A DNA stretch of 64,000 nt from Pseudoalteromonas viridis (lineage in GTDB: Bacteria > Pseudomonadota > Gammaproteobacteria > Enterobacterales > Alteromonadaceae), in the NCBI RefSeq assembly GCF_017742995.1, contig NZ_CP072425.1:2356001-2420000 (forward strand), read 5' to 3'. The stretch's first letter is position 1; every line of letters begins with the position of its first letter. Below, one piece after another: positions 7,317 through 16,556 of this stretch. The notes below the pieces were generated by a model. That model did no database searches. It had not been told where the DNA came from and saw only the letters and a program-made list of their open reading frames with translations. A program made the translations under genes and the position numbers.

Positions 7317-8249
7317 ATGGCAGGTATTTTGGACTCAGTAAACCAACGAACGCAGTTGGTGGGTCAAAACCGACTTGAACTTTTACTATTTCGCCTCAGA
7401 GGGCGCCAACGCTTTGGGATCAATGTATTCAAAGTGAGAGAAGTACTGCAGTGCCCACCCCTGACGGCAATGCCTAAGTCCAATGCGTTTATCAGAGGCG
7501 TTGCACACATTCGTGGACAAACCATTTCCGTGATCGACATGTCGTTGGCTGTCGGCGGACCACCGATTGAAAATATCAAAGACTGCTTCATTATTATTGC
7601 TGAGTATAACCGCTCTGTGCAGGGCTTTTTGGTGGGTGCGGTTGAGCGCATAGTAAACATGAACTGGGAAAAAATAATGCCACCGCCTTCAGGCGCGGGT
7701 CGTTATTCCTATTTGACCGCAGTCACAGAGATTGAAAATGAGCTGGTTGAGATCCTCGATGTAGAAAAGATCCTTAACGAGATCTGCCCAATTAACACTG
7801 AAGTGAGTCAAGAAATTGTCGCCGATGGTGAAATGCAGCGAGACCTGGGTGAGCGTATTGTCTTTATTGCCGATGATTCTGCGGTAGCACGTAATCAGGT
7901 CAAGCGCGCACTGGAGCCATTAGGTGTGCAGACTGAGCTGGCCAAAAATGGTAAAGAAGCCCTGATCCGCTTGAAAGAAATTGCGGAGATGGATTGCCAG
8001 AACGATGTCACTGAACGCGTGGGCTTATTGATCTCAGACGTTGAAATGCCTGAAATGGATGGCTACACCCTGACCGCAGAGATAAAAGCGGATCCTAAAC
8101 TGGCGCCTTTGCATGTTATTTTACATACTTCATTGAGTGGCGTATTTAACCACGCAATGATCGAAAAGGTCGGTGCTGATGACTTTATTGCTAAATTTAA
8201 CCCCGATGAATTGGCAACAGCCGTGAAGAAATGGGTTCATTGCGATTAA
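7317..8249 (+). CDS. cheV: chemotaxis coupling protein CheV
   Basis: A 310-residue protein with an N-terminal CheW domain (about 15-160; FGINVFKVREV and IRGQTISVIDMSLAVGG) and a C-terminal receiver (about 180-305). The receiver has acidic residues IADD and the phospho-acceptor Asp241 in SDVEMPEMDGYTL. It links receptors to CheA and is thought to tune adaptation. GGAG lies six bases ahead of ATG 7317. Its end overlaps cheR by 19 bases, so the two are translated together. Confidence 0.95.
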   Translation: MAGILDSVNQRTQLVGQNRLELLLFRLRGRQRFGINVFKVREVLQCPPLTAMPKSNAFIRGVAHIRGQTISVIDMSLAVGGPPIENIKDCFIIIAEYNRSVQGFLVGAVERIVNMNWEKIMPPPSGAGRYSYLTAVTEIENELVEILDVEKILNEICPINTEVSQEIVADGEMQRDLGERIVFIADDSAVARNQVKRALEPLGVQTELAKNGKEALIRLKEIAEMDCQNDVTERVGLLISDVEMPEMDGYTLTAEIKADPKLAPLHVILHTSLSGVFNHAMIEKVGADDFIAKFNPDELATAVKKWVHCD

Positions 8250-9100
8250 TTAGTGGCGGTAATACTTTGGAAAATAAACACTTAGAACAAAGCGAGTATG
8301 ACCAGTTTCGCACTTTTTTAGAACAACAGTGTGGGATTGTACTGGGCGACAACAAACTTTATTTAGTAAAAAGCCGACTGGCGCCCTTAATGTCTCGTTT
8401 TAGCGTTGACTCTCTGTCAGCTCTGGTTAGTAAAACGCTCAGCCCGCACGAGCGGCAATTGCGTGCCGCTGTGGTGGATGCGATGACCACCAACGAAACC
8501 CTGTGGTTTCGTGATCAATATCCTTTTGAGCTACTTAAAACGAAGATCTTCTCTGAATTTAAAGATCTGCGTCGCCCCGTTAAGATCTGGTCTGCGGCCA
8601 GCTCATCCGGGCAGGAACCTTATTCTATTGCCATGTCGGCCAATGAGTATCAGACGTCGAACCCTGGTGCATTGAAAATGGGTGTTCAGATAGTTGGTAC
8701 AGATATCTCAAATACCATGCTGGATATGTGCAAAAACGCCGAGTACGATGCGCTGGCGTTGGCACGCGGTTTATCACCGGAACGTAAAAAGAAGTTCTTT
8801 ACAGACAGTGGTAACGGGATGGCGAAAGTGAATGAGCCCATTCGCCGCATGGTTAACTTCAGACATTTAAATTTGCTCGACTCTTATGCATTGCTGGGCA
8901 AGTTTGACGTAATTTTTTGTCGTAATGTGCTTATCTACTTCTCGCCGGATGTTAAAGCGAAGATCATCAGCCAGTTTGCCCAGGCGCTCAATCCCAAAGG
9001 ATACTTGTTCCTTGGTGCGTCTGAATCTATGGCGGGTCTGAATAACGACTTTGATATGCTGCGCTGTAACCCGGGTATCATTTACCAGAAAAAAACCTAA
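8231..9100 (+). CDS. cheR: chemotaxis protein methyltransferase CheR
   Basis: A 289-residue CheR. The N-terminal helical domain (about 10-80) is followed by the SAM-binding domain with IWSAASSSGQEPYSIAM near 117-133 and the catalytic-side motif DVIFCRNVLIYF near 228-239. It methylates glutamates on chemoreceptors. The ATG at 8231 lies inside the cheV reading frame; a TTG at 8267 with GTGGCGG upstream is the alternative start. In Vibrio and relatives flgBCDEFGHIJ follows cheR, but here the operon ends. Confidence 0.93.
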   Translation: MGSLRLISGGNTLENKHLEQSEYDQFRTFLEQQCGIVLGDNKLYLVKSRLAPLMSRFSVDSLSALVSKTLSPHERQLRAAVVDAMTTNETLWFRDQYPFELLKTKIFSEFKDLRRPVKIWSAASSSGQEPYSIAMSANEYQTSNPGALKMGVQIVGTDISNTMLDMCKNAEYDALALARGLSPERKKKFFTDSGNGMAKVNEPIRRMVNFRHLNLLDSYALLGKFDVIFCRNVLIYFSPDVKAKIISQFAQALNPKGYLFLGASESMAGLNNDFDMLRCNPGIIYQKKT

Positions 9101-9110
9101 TGTTTTTGTC

Positions 9111-9127
9111 GGCCGCTTTGCGCGGCC
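9111..9127 (+). terminator. possible terminator after cheR
   Basis: GGCCGC and GCGGCC form a GC-rich hairpin with a five-base loop 10 bases past the cheR stop. The T tract after it is poor. Confidence 0.35.
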
Positions 9128-9328
9128 CGCTTATTCCTGCTAAGTGTTCTTCAGCAGCCACTTCATAAAGACAAACTCATAGCGCTAATTTCATAGAACC
9201 TACCTGAGTATACTTGCAACGATGGCAAACTTCGCTAATACAGTACACCTATGCGGTCTGGCTATGTCCAGCCAGGATGATCCCAGATATACTGCATTGT
9301 ATTAAGTACTAAACCTTTACCGTGATTT

Positions 9329-9580
9329 ATGGCGAAACCCAATAAAAAAGGCCCCTCCAGAACCGTCGATATTTTTTGTGCCAACTGTAAGACTCCGTTG
9401 TATAAATACCGAAAGGGTGGAAAAGGCGCACTGGTTAAGTGCTTTAAAGAACGGATTGTGACGGATCACACTAAGCTTGGCGGTGTGTGTCCGGGTTGTG
9501 ACACTGTGTTTGCCCGAGATACGCTGGTGCGTGGCACACCTGCCTTTAAAATGATTGGTGGCAAAGTGTTTTGTAAATAA
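9329..9580 (+). CDS. small zinc-ribbon protein
   Basis: An 83-residue basic protein of no recognised family. It has two Cys pairs, CANC near residue 17 and CPGC near 53, plus a Lys-rich stretch (YKYRKGGKGALVKCFKER) between them, fitting a zinc ribbon that might touch nucleic acid. The start ATG 9329 has no strong ribosome site. It stands alone between cheR and two small membrane-protein genes. Confidence 0.6.
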   Translation: MAKPNKKGPSRTVDIFCANCKTPLYKYRKGGKGALVKCFKERIVTDHTKLGGVCPGCDTVFARDTLVRGTPAFKMIGGKVFCK

Positions 9581-9671
9581 GCCCAGCACTTATTTGTGCC
9601 ATTTTTTCATGATTTTAATAACAAGGGTCAGAACAACAAAAAAATAGTTTGTTCGAGTAAAGGTGGTTGAT

Positions 9672-9917
9672 GTGAGTGTGCTTTTAGCAGTTTCTTTGTC
9701 AGTAATTTTAACGGTAGGCCACGTTGCTGTCAGGTTTTTCGACTGGGTTAAAAACTATCACTATGTTTATATGCTCCAGTTTGGCGCGTTTTTTACTAGT
9801 TTTTCTGTTGCTGAACGTTTCCTAAGTGGCAAAGATGCACATTTTACCCTGGGGTGTATTGGGTTCTTACTCTCTGTATTTAATCTATTTTTAATGTTTT
9901 CTAAGTGGCGAAACTGA
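9672..9917 (+). CDS. small membrane protein, unknown
   Basis: An 81-residue hydrophobic protein with about three transmembrane stretches, unrecognised. GTG 9672 is chosen because AAAGGTGG lies six bases upstream; GTG 9663 is inside that site. Its end overlaps the next gene by 13 bases, so the two small membrane proteins are probably made together. Confidence 0.45.
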   Translation: MSVLLAVSLSVILTVGHVAVRFFDWVKNYHYVYMLQFGAFFTSFSVAERFLSGKDAHFTLGCIGFLLSVFNLFLMFSKWRN

Positions 9918-10210
9918 GCTACTTTAAGTCGCATCATAAAGTGGGAGTTGTGTTAGGAGGTAATAGGGGAAACCCTGTGGGGATTGTTCTCTTAATTGTT
10001 GCAGTTGCCGCTTTTTCGTATGGTGCAAATTGCATGTTTCAGTTCTTCATAGGCTTTTGGGGAGAAAGAAGCATAAAAGTAGGTTGTCTGTTGAAAGGTA
10101 TTATTTCAATTCTCACCGCGTTTTTCATATTCGTTGTTATAACCAGCAACGCGGAATACTTTGAACTGAAGCACGTCGAAGCTAACTCCACTAAACTCGC
10201 GACAGAGTAG
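9905..10210 (+). CDS. small membrane protein, unknown
   Basis: A 101-residue protein with two transmembrane helices (about 25-50 and 60-82) and a short polar tail. The start is GTG 9905, inside the end of the previous gene. No family is recognised. Confidence 0.4.
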   Translation: MAKLSYFKSHHKVGVVLGGNRGNPVGIVLLIVAVAAFSYGANCMFQFFIGFWGERSIKVGCLLKGIISILTAFFIFVVITSNAEYFELKHVEANSTKLATE

Positions 10211-10306
10211 CCTTTACCCTTCACCCATGCAAAAAACAGGCTGGCGTACATGTGCGTTAGTCAATTACTATAACAGGCAATAAGAACGCATTGATGCGAT
10301 AAAACA

Positions 10307-11176
10307 GTGGAACAGTTTGACTACAAAGAAATCTTGCCTCCTGACTGGCTATCTTCTTTTGTGGAGCCGTTTTGGATCCGCAGGGTGTCTGGCTGCGCCG
10401 CATTTTTTCCACAAGGTGTGTTTGAGCTCCTGTTTCATAGTATGCCATTGACATACTCGTCTGTGATCCATGAACCAAAAGCCGTGCCTGCCGGTGTCAG
10501 TCTTGTGGGACAGCAGTTAACAGCATATAAAATTTCGAGTGCGCAGCCACAATGGGTAGTCGGGGTGAGGCTAAAACCTTTTGCATATTTTCAGCCCCAG
10601 CAGTTAGCTGCATCAGAGGTTAAAAACACCATTGAAAGTATGCTGCATGTGTTTGGTAATAGTCGGGAGTTAGACACTTTAGTCGAGTGGTTAAAGGCTT
10701 GCCCGGAGCAGTTACCTGAAATCCAGTTTCAGCGCATCATGGCAACGTTAATGCCTTGGCTAAAAAGATTATTTTATAGTCCAGACTTTGTCTTTCCAGA
10801 GCGGTTAAGGGCGAAAACTAACACCATTCTTGATGCGCGAGGCAATATTCTGATTACAGACATTTGCGAACAGTTTGAGGTTAGTAAAGTGACTTTGCGT
10901 AATCACTTTGTGTCAAAAATTGGCTTGTCACCTAAAGAGTTATGCAAAGTGTGGCGGATGAACAGCTTTTTACTCAATGCCTCGCACTATCCGGGTGACC
11001 TGACTGGTGCGGCTCTGGCATCCGGATACTTTGATCAGGCACACTTAAACAGAGAGTTTAAGGCTGTGATTGGACTGACACCCAAAGCTTATTTAACGGC
11101 GCAAAATGGCTATGATAAGCATCAGTCATCTCAAGTTGTGTATAGTCGTTTTATTGGCCACTATGACCCTTTCTGA
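10307..11176 (+). CDS. AraC-family transcriptional regulator
   Basis: A 289-residue regulator. The N-terminal sensing region resembles the short beta domain common in this class (CAAFFPQGVFELLFH near 30-45). The C-terminal AraC DNA-binding domain spans about 170-270, with ITDICEQFEVSKVTLRNHF as first helix-turn-helix and ALASGYFDQAHLNREFKAV as second. The start is GTG 10307, with no clear ribosome site. The 3' end of the gene has been copied in tandem just downstream (11194-11338). The next gene, an S41 peptidase, may be a target. Confidence 0.82.
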   Translation: MEQFDYKEILPPDWLSSFVEPFWIRRVSGCAAFFPQGVFELLFHSMPLTYSSVIHEPKAVPAGVSLVGQQLTAYKISSAQPQWVVGVRLKPFAYFQPQQLAASEVKNTIESMLHVFGNSRELDTLVEWLKACPEQLPEIQFQRIMATLMPWLKRLFYSPDFVFPERLRAKTNTILDARGNILITDICEQFEVSKVTLRNHFVSKIGLSPKELCKVWRMNSFLLNASHYPGDLTGAALASGYFDQAHLNREFKAVIGLTPKAYLTAQNGYDKHQSSQVVYSRFIGHYDPF

Positions 11177-11338
11177 GTTCATTACTTTTTTACGGCTGTG
11201 ATTGGCCAGGATTGGCCTGACACCCAAAGCTTATTTATCGGCTCAAAATGACGGCTATGATAAGCATCAGTCATCTCAAGTTGTGTATAGTCGTTTTATT
11301 GGCCACTATGACCCTTTTTGAGTCCTTTACTTTTTTAC
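11062..11338 (+). repeat. tandem duplication of the AraC gene's 3' end
   Basis: Bases 11062-11193 and 11194-11338 are adjacent near-identical copies, both starting GGCTGTGATTGG and ending ACTTTTTTAC. The second copy has small insertions and no start codon, so it is a non-coding remnant. Each copy includes the gene's stop and the first bases after it. Confidence 0.85.
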
Positions 11339-11399
11339 AATTCATTTTTTGAGAAATAGCTAAGAATAGGTAAAACAAATAAAACAGTGAGTTTTACCT

Positions 11400-12794
11400 A
11401 TGAATTTAAAACATCTAACAGCAGCCGCGGTTGTATTGGTGGTGGGACTGATTGGCACACCGTCATATGCAAATGCGATAACACAAGATGAAAAAGCAGC
11501 TGCGATTGAAAAGATAACTCAGTTGATGAATGAGCATTATGTCTTTCCTGAGGTCGCAGCACAGACTAATCGTAAGTTACAGAAGGCTTTTCAAGCCGGT
11601 CACTTCGCGTCTATGCAAGATCATGCGTCATTTTCCAAGGCTTTGACCGAGTGGTTAAGAGCAACGGCAAAAGACGGCCATTTAAGAGTACGTGCCAATC
11701 CCGTAGGTGAACAGATCACCGGGATCGAATCTTCAATACGCGATGACTTACTCAAACCCACACGCCACAAGTTCTTAAATTATGGTGTACTCAGTGCAAC
11801 TGTATTAGAGAACAATATTGGCTATATAGAGTTACGCGCATTCTATCGCTTAGCCGACAGCAAACCCTATATTGATGCAGCGATGAAGATGATGGCAAAA
11901 ACCGATGCCGTCATCATCGATCTGCGAAAAAACGGAGGAGGGTCGCCACGAACGGTCCAGTACTTGTGTAGCTATTTTTTTGACGAAAAGCTTCTGCTGA
12001 ACAGCCTTTATTTTCGCGAGGGTAATGAAACAACGGATTACTATGTGTTAGATGAAGTCGGTGGCAAGAAGATGCCTGATGTACCTCTTTACGTTTTGAC
12101 CAGTCGCAAGACCTATTCCGGTGCAGAAGAATTTAGCTATAACATGTTGACGAGAAAGCGGGCGACACTAGTCGGTGAAACGACCGGCGGGGCCGCCAAC
12201 CCTGGAGGGATGTTCACGATAAATGATGAGCTGCGTATGTTTATTGCGACAGGTACAGCCATTAACCCTGTTACCCAATCAAACTGGGAAACGGTTGGCG
12301 TGAAACCGAATGTGGAAATTGGTGCAGACGACGCATTGGATAAAGCCATTGAAATGGCCAATGAAGTGGTTGAGAAAAACTGGTTGGCCGAGCAGTCCCG
12401 ACGGGAAATTGAGATAGATCGGCTGCTTGCTTTATTGCAACAAGTAAGGCTGAGCGATAAACCCATCGCTGACATTAAATCTGCCTATGCAGGTAAGGTC
12501 TCAGAACTGGTAAAGAGTTTACCTGAGCCAGATCGGGTGATTGCCGAATTGGCCTACGAATATTGGGACAAAGAGTCAAAATATGCTGTGTTTCTTTTTG
12601 ATGTAGCGGTGCGGCTGAATAATCAAAATATGTACTTTTTCGCTTACTGGGCCAGAGCGCTTGCCAAGCTTGACAATATGCCGCAGGCAATAAGTGTGCT
12701 CAAGCAGGGATTGAAGCTGGCAGCTGATAAGGAAGACAAACAAATGCTACTAAGTACTTTAGCTGAGCTGGAAAAGTCCGCAGTTAAGCTTTAA
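11400..12794 (+). CDS. secreted S41-family peptidase
   Basis: A 464-residue protein with a signal peptide (cleavage near 25, SYANA). An N-terminal helical cap (about 28-95) precedes the tail-specific-protease fold, with NIGYIELRAFY near 140, AVIIDLRKNGGGSPRT near 175 and the probable nucleophile Ser240 in TYSGAEEF. GETTGGAANPGG follows. There is no PDZ domain, which places it with the IRBP-like branch. Residues beyond 390 look like a TPR-type helical tail. It acts in the periplasm or outside the cell; the substrate is unknown. Confidence 0.85.
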   Translation: MNLKHLTAAAVVLVVGLIGTPSYANAITQDEKAAAIEKITQLMNEHYVFPEVAAQTNRKLQKAFQAGHFASMQDHASFSKALTEWLRATAKDGHLRVRANPVGEQITGIESSIRDDLLKPTRHKFLNYGVLSATVLENNIGYIELRAFYRLADSKPYIDAAMKMMAKTDAVIIDLRKNGGGSPRTVQYLCSYFFDEKLLLNSLYFREGNETTDYYVLDEVGGKKMPDVPLYVLTSRKTYSGAEEFSYNMLTRKRATLVGETTGGAANPGGMFTINDELRMFIATGTAINPVTQSNWETVGVKPNVEIGADDALDKAIEMANEVVEKNWLAEQSRREIEIDRLLALLQQVRLSDKPIADIKSAYAGKVSELVKSLPEPDRVIAELAYEYWDKESKYAVFLFDVAVRLNNQNMYFFAYWARALAKLDNMPQAISVLKQGLKLAADKEDKQMLLSTLAELEKSAVKL

Positions 12795-12829
12795 CTGCGA
12801 GATTACACCCTGCGGGGTGGGTTACATGG

Positions 12830-13268
12830 CGAGTTGCATGAGTTGCATGGACACCCACCCAAAATTATGAGAGTTGCATGGACACCCACCCAATATGGGT
12901 GTGGGAGTTGCATGGAGACCCACCCAAAATTAAGAGGTTTACAGGGCTGTGGAAGTACATCGTAGCAGCTTTGCTCAGATTTCTTGGCGCTATCCTGAAG
13001 CCACTAATTATCATTAAAAATGACCTCCCTCAAAATGAGGTGGGCTCAAGTAGGGCCCATCAATTTCTACACTGAATGCATAGTTGCATGGAGCATAGTT
13101 GCATGGACACCCACCCAAAATTAAGAGGTTTACAGGGCTGTGGAAGTACATCGTAGCAGCTTTGCTCAGATTTCTTGGCGCTAACCTGAAGCCACTAATT
13201 ATCATTAAAAGTGACCTCCCTCAAAATGAGGTGGGCTCAAGTAGGGCCCATCAATTTCTACACTGAAT
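12830..13268. repeat. direct repeats with a GGACACCCACC motif
   Basis: Two 172-bp copies (12906-13077 and 13097-13268) differ at only about three positions. Each begins with AGTTGCATGG and a GACACCCACCCAAAATT-type motif, and contains a potential hairpin around ATGAGGTGGGC and GGGCCCAT. Two further short copies of the leading motif lie at 12838-12905. No gene is seen. From 13269 to 13645 I see nothing beyond the leader of the subtilase gene. Confidence 0.85.
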
Positions 13269-13645
13269 ATTCTTCATACTTTAATCTTAGTTCCCTGAAG
13301 TTCATCACCTATGTGCTGTTTGAGTTGTAATTTTCCATCAATTTCTGTCATGCAGAACTACGTTTTGATCATTATTTTTACATTAAAGATCAATATTTAT
13401 GTCATTTTTAACAGTTGACCAAAGGAAATGTTATAACAGTTTTTGCGTTTGTATGTTGCTTTTTGAACTTTTCAGTTGCTACCTTTATTAACAGTTTTAC
13501 AACACAAAACTGACATGTTTATCGCGGTAGATGGCCTTGTTGTATCGGTACGAGTAGTTAAACCACTTGCTCGCCTCGCCTTTCAGGGCAGGTATTTGAG
13601 TGCATTGTCAGTTAGAAAAAAGTGATAATACAACAAGGAGAAGAC

Positions 13646-15223
13646 ATGAGTACCAAACGCTTCAAACTAACAACGCTATCTACCCTAATGCTGACTGCGA
13701 TGAGCTTGCCTGCTTTGGCACAAGCGCCTGTTTTTCAAGGTCATTCAGAAGATGCTAAGTTGCAAGTCAAGTCAAAGAAAAGCGACAGTAATCGCTACAT
13801 TATTCGCTTCAAAGAAGAGCTGTCTGGTGGCAAAAACAGTTTTAATAATTTTATTGCGCTCAACTATTTGTTTACAGCAGGTGCAGAGCCACTGTTTGCA
13901 CTTAATGGCCAGCAAGCTATGGTGGCGGAACTGGACGAGTATAGCCTGGAAACACTGCGTAGCTTTTCGTCTGTTGAGTCAATTGAAATAGACCCCAAAC
14001 GCTACGTGTTGCCGCTGGCAAAGTCCGCGAGTCAAATCGTGCCTTTTGCGCAGAGCACACCCTACGGTATTACCATGGTGCAAGGTCACTTACTGCCCCA
14101 GTCTAATACCTCCGCCAGAAGAGTCTGTGTGATTGACACGGGTTATAACCTCGGTCACCCGGATTTACCCTACGGCAATGTCACCGGGGTTGCGAACAAC
14201 AGCGCAGTTGGTCAGTGGAACAACGACGGCAATGGTCATGGTACTCATGTTGCGGGTACCATTGCGGCGGAGGACAATAACCAAGGGGTGGTAGGCGTTT
14301 ACCCGGGCGTTGACTTACACATCGTCAAAATTTTTGATGATAACGGACAGTGGACCTTTGCTTCTAACCTGGTGAATGCCATTCAGCAGTGTAAAGATGG
14401 TGGCGCTCAGGTCGTCAACATGAGTCTGGGTGGGGGCAATTACTCTAACAGTGAAAATACCGCAATGCAGAACTTTGTTGACGGTGGCATGATCCTGGTG
14501 GCTGCAGCGGGTAATGGCGGTAACAGTTCTAAGTCTTATCCGGCGTCGTACAACTCGGTTATCTCTGTGGCCTCTGTTACCTCAAGTGAGAGCCGCTCGT
14601 CGTTCTCTCAGTACAATGATCAGGTTGAACTGGCGGGCCCGGGCTCCAGCGTTAACTCTACTTATCCGACCAATACTTATCGCAGCTTAAGTGGTACGTC
14701 TATGGCGTCACCACATGTTGCCGGTGTGGCAGCACTGGTATGGAGCCACAACAGCCAGTGTAACAACCAGCAGATCAGGGCAGCGCTCAATGCAACTGCT
14801 AAAGACAAAGGCGCAGCTGGGCGCGATAACTATTACGGACATGGTATTGTTCAGGCCAAAGCCGCATCGGATCATATCGCTGCGAACGGGTGTCAGGGTG
14901 ATGACAATCCGGGTGGTGTAACGCCTGTCAATGGCTCATTGCCAAACCTGCAGGGCAGCCAAAATGCCTGGACGCACTACACCTGGGACATTCCACAGGG
15001 CGTGAAAGAGATGAACCTGACCATCACAGGTGGCACAGGGGATGCCGATTTGTACGTCAGATATAATGCCCAGCCTGATGCAAATAACTACACCTGTCGC
15101 CCCTGGAAAGATGGCAATGAAGAGCAGTGTATCTTTACTAACCCAAGCGCGGGCGTGTGGCACATCAGTCTGTATGGTTACAACAGCTACAATGGTGTGA
15201 CATTAAACTACTCGTATAAATAA
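13646..15223 (+). CDS. secreted S8 subtilisin-like serine protease
   Basis: A 525-residue precursor with a signal peptide (cleavage after ALAQA), an inhibitor-I9-like propeptide (about 45-125) and a subtilase domain with Asp164 (VIDTG), His198 (GHGTHVAG) and Ser352 (SGTSMASPH). It ends with a pre-peptidase C-terminal (PPC) domain from about 430, carrying the GDADLYVR motif. Proteases of this build are exported by marine Alteromonadales to digest protein. AAGGAG precedes ATG 13646; the upstream in-frame GTG 13622 is not used. A terminator follows. Confidence 0.95.
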   Translation: MSTKRFKLTTLSTLMLTAMSLPALAQAPVFQGHSEDAKLQVKSKKSDSNRYIIRFKEELSGGKNSFNNFIALNYLFTAGAEPLFALNGQQAMVAELDEYSLETLRSFSSVESIEIDPKRYVLPLAKSASQIVPFAQSTPYGITMVQGHLLPQSNTSARRVCVIDTGYNLGHPDLPYGNVTGVANNSAVGQWNNDGNGHGTHVAGTIAAEDNNQGVVGVYPGVDLHIVKIFDDNGQWTFASNLVNAIQQCKDGGAQVVNMSLGGGNYSNSENTAMQNFVDGGMILVAAAGNGGNSSKSYPASYNSVISVASVTSSESRSSFSQYNDQVELAGPGSSVNSTYPTNTYRSLSGTSMASPHVAGVAALVWSHNSQCNNQQIRAALNATAKDKGAAGRDNYYGHGIVQAKAASDHIAANGCQGDDNPGGVTPVNGSLPNLQGSQNAWTHYTWDIPQGVKEMNLTITGGTGDADLYVRYNAQPDANNYTCRPWKDGNEEQCIFTNPSAGVWHISLYGYNSYNGVTLNYSYK

Positions 15224-15253
15224 TCGGCAGTTTGCCGGGATTACCCAAAAATA

Positions 15254-15278
15254 AAGGCGCTCCGTGAGCGCCTTTTCA
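15254..15278. terminator. bidirectional terminator
   Basis: AAGGCGCTC and GAGCGCCTT make a 9-bp stem with a three-base loop; T runs flank it. It serves the subtilase gene and the convergent fibrinogen-domain gene. Confidence 0.8.
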
Positions 15279-15287
15279 TAAGCTCAA

Positions 15288-16340
15288 TTATCGCACCCAG
15301 AGTAATCCCCAGCGGGTGCCGTTACCAATTGCATTATAGCTGCATCGTGGTGAGCCTTTAGACGCCGTGCTGAATTCACCATGAGCTAACCAACATGCAT
15401 GATGACCTGGATGAATATCACGCTGCCAGCCAACCACATTCATGTTATTGCGATCGTCACCATCTCCATAATAAATACAACTTTTTGTGATGGCGCTGCT
15501 AGCATCGTACGTTGCTCGGCAATCAGGCAGTGGTGTGTCTTTTTGGTGTGCCTGCTGGTCTTTATATCCCCACGTATAACGTACCATTTCCAGTTCAGCC
15601 TGACTCATCGAGCTTTGATAAGCTGATTTACAGCCAGCGTAGTCGCAGGCAACTTGCTCGCGAACATCTCGGAATACACTCAGAGGACCCTGATAAAGCC
15701 CGGTTACCACAGGGTCGACTGGGGTCACCCCTGGTTGTGGGTTGTAATCGCTGATATACATTTTGCCGCCGGGCTCTGACTTGCTGTATGTACCAATCAG
15801 GGTCCAGCCACCCTCGTCGGTGTCCATATCGCAGTAGGCATCAAAGCCGGCGTGCTGACCAGAGCCATCAGGGTCAATGGCGTAGACGCCCGACTGAGCA
15901 TCCGGGTTTTCACTGAGGATCTGTGCACAGCTAGATGCCGGTACTTCTACTGCCGGTTGCGTTGTCAGGGTAAAGTCGCCGGAATCATTGTTCGGACCGT
16001 ACCAGGTGCCCTGATAGCCATCTTGTGCAGAGCCTTGGCCCAGAAAGTAGAAGCGCGCTCCATCTTTGGCGATGGTAAATTGCACACGTTGTGCAAGTCC
16101 AGAACCAATTTCATAGGTATTTGGATGTTCAAACTCGCCCTGAATGAGAGACGTATCTGGGGTCTGAGCTGAGACAGCATTAAATTTATTGGCTTGTATT
16201 TGCACTGTGAGTTGTTGATGTTGAGCACCGCTGGTGGCTATTACACCATCTAATTGTGTGTCACTTACGAGCTCCCACTGCACATTTGCAGCAGCATGGA
16301 AAGGAAGGCTTGCAAGAAGTAGGGTTTTTAATTTGGTCAT
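15288..16340 (-). CDS. secreted protein with fibrinogen-like domain
   Basis: A 350-residue secreted protein with a signal ending near residue 18. Residues 20-128 are a beta-rich region of no recognised family. From about 137 a fibrinogen/collagen-C-type start appears: SCAQILSENPDAQSGVYAID, then YCDMDTDEGGWTLIG. The end contains WLAHGEFSTASKG and GLLWVR, also in keeping with this fold. Such domains bind glycans or other surface ligands in animals; in bacteria the role is uncertain and may be adhesion or binding of polymer. It converges on the subtilase gene. Confidence 0.75.
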   Translation of the reverse strand: MTKLKTLLLASLPFHAAANVQWELVSDTQLDGVIATSGAQHQQLTVQIQANKFNAVSAQTPDTSLIQGEFEHPNTYEIGSGLAQRVQFTIAKDGARFYFLGQGSAQDGYQGTWYGPNNDSGDFTLTTQPAVEVPASSCAQILSENPDAQSGVYAIDPDGSGQHAGFDAYCDMDTDEGGWTLIGTYSKSEPGGKMYISDYNPQPGVTPVDPVVTGLYQGPLSVFRDVREQVACDYAGCKSAYQSSMSQAELEMVRYTWGYKDQQAHQKDTPLPDCRATYDASSAITKSCIYYGDGDDRNNMNVVGWQRDIHPGHHACWLAHGEFSTASKGSPRCSYNAIGNGTRWGLLWVR

Positions 16341-16556
16341 GAAGTACCACTATCCTTATTTGGGTTATAATAATTTTTTTGCACAGCTAGCATGCATTGG
16401 AATAATAACGTTAATTTTATAGCGGTTAAAGTGACCCGAACAGAGTACGATGTACGCATTGAGCCACCTGCATCCTGAGCCAGGTTCTGTCAACACCCTG
16501 GTGAACGTTAAACGTTCCCCAACTTTTATTTACTGTGATAGCGTCTCGATGCACAC

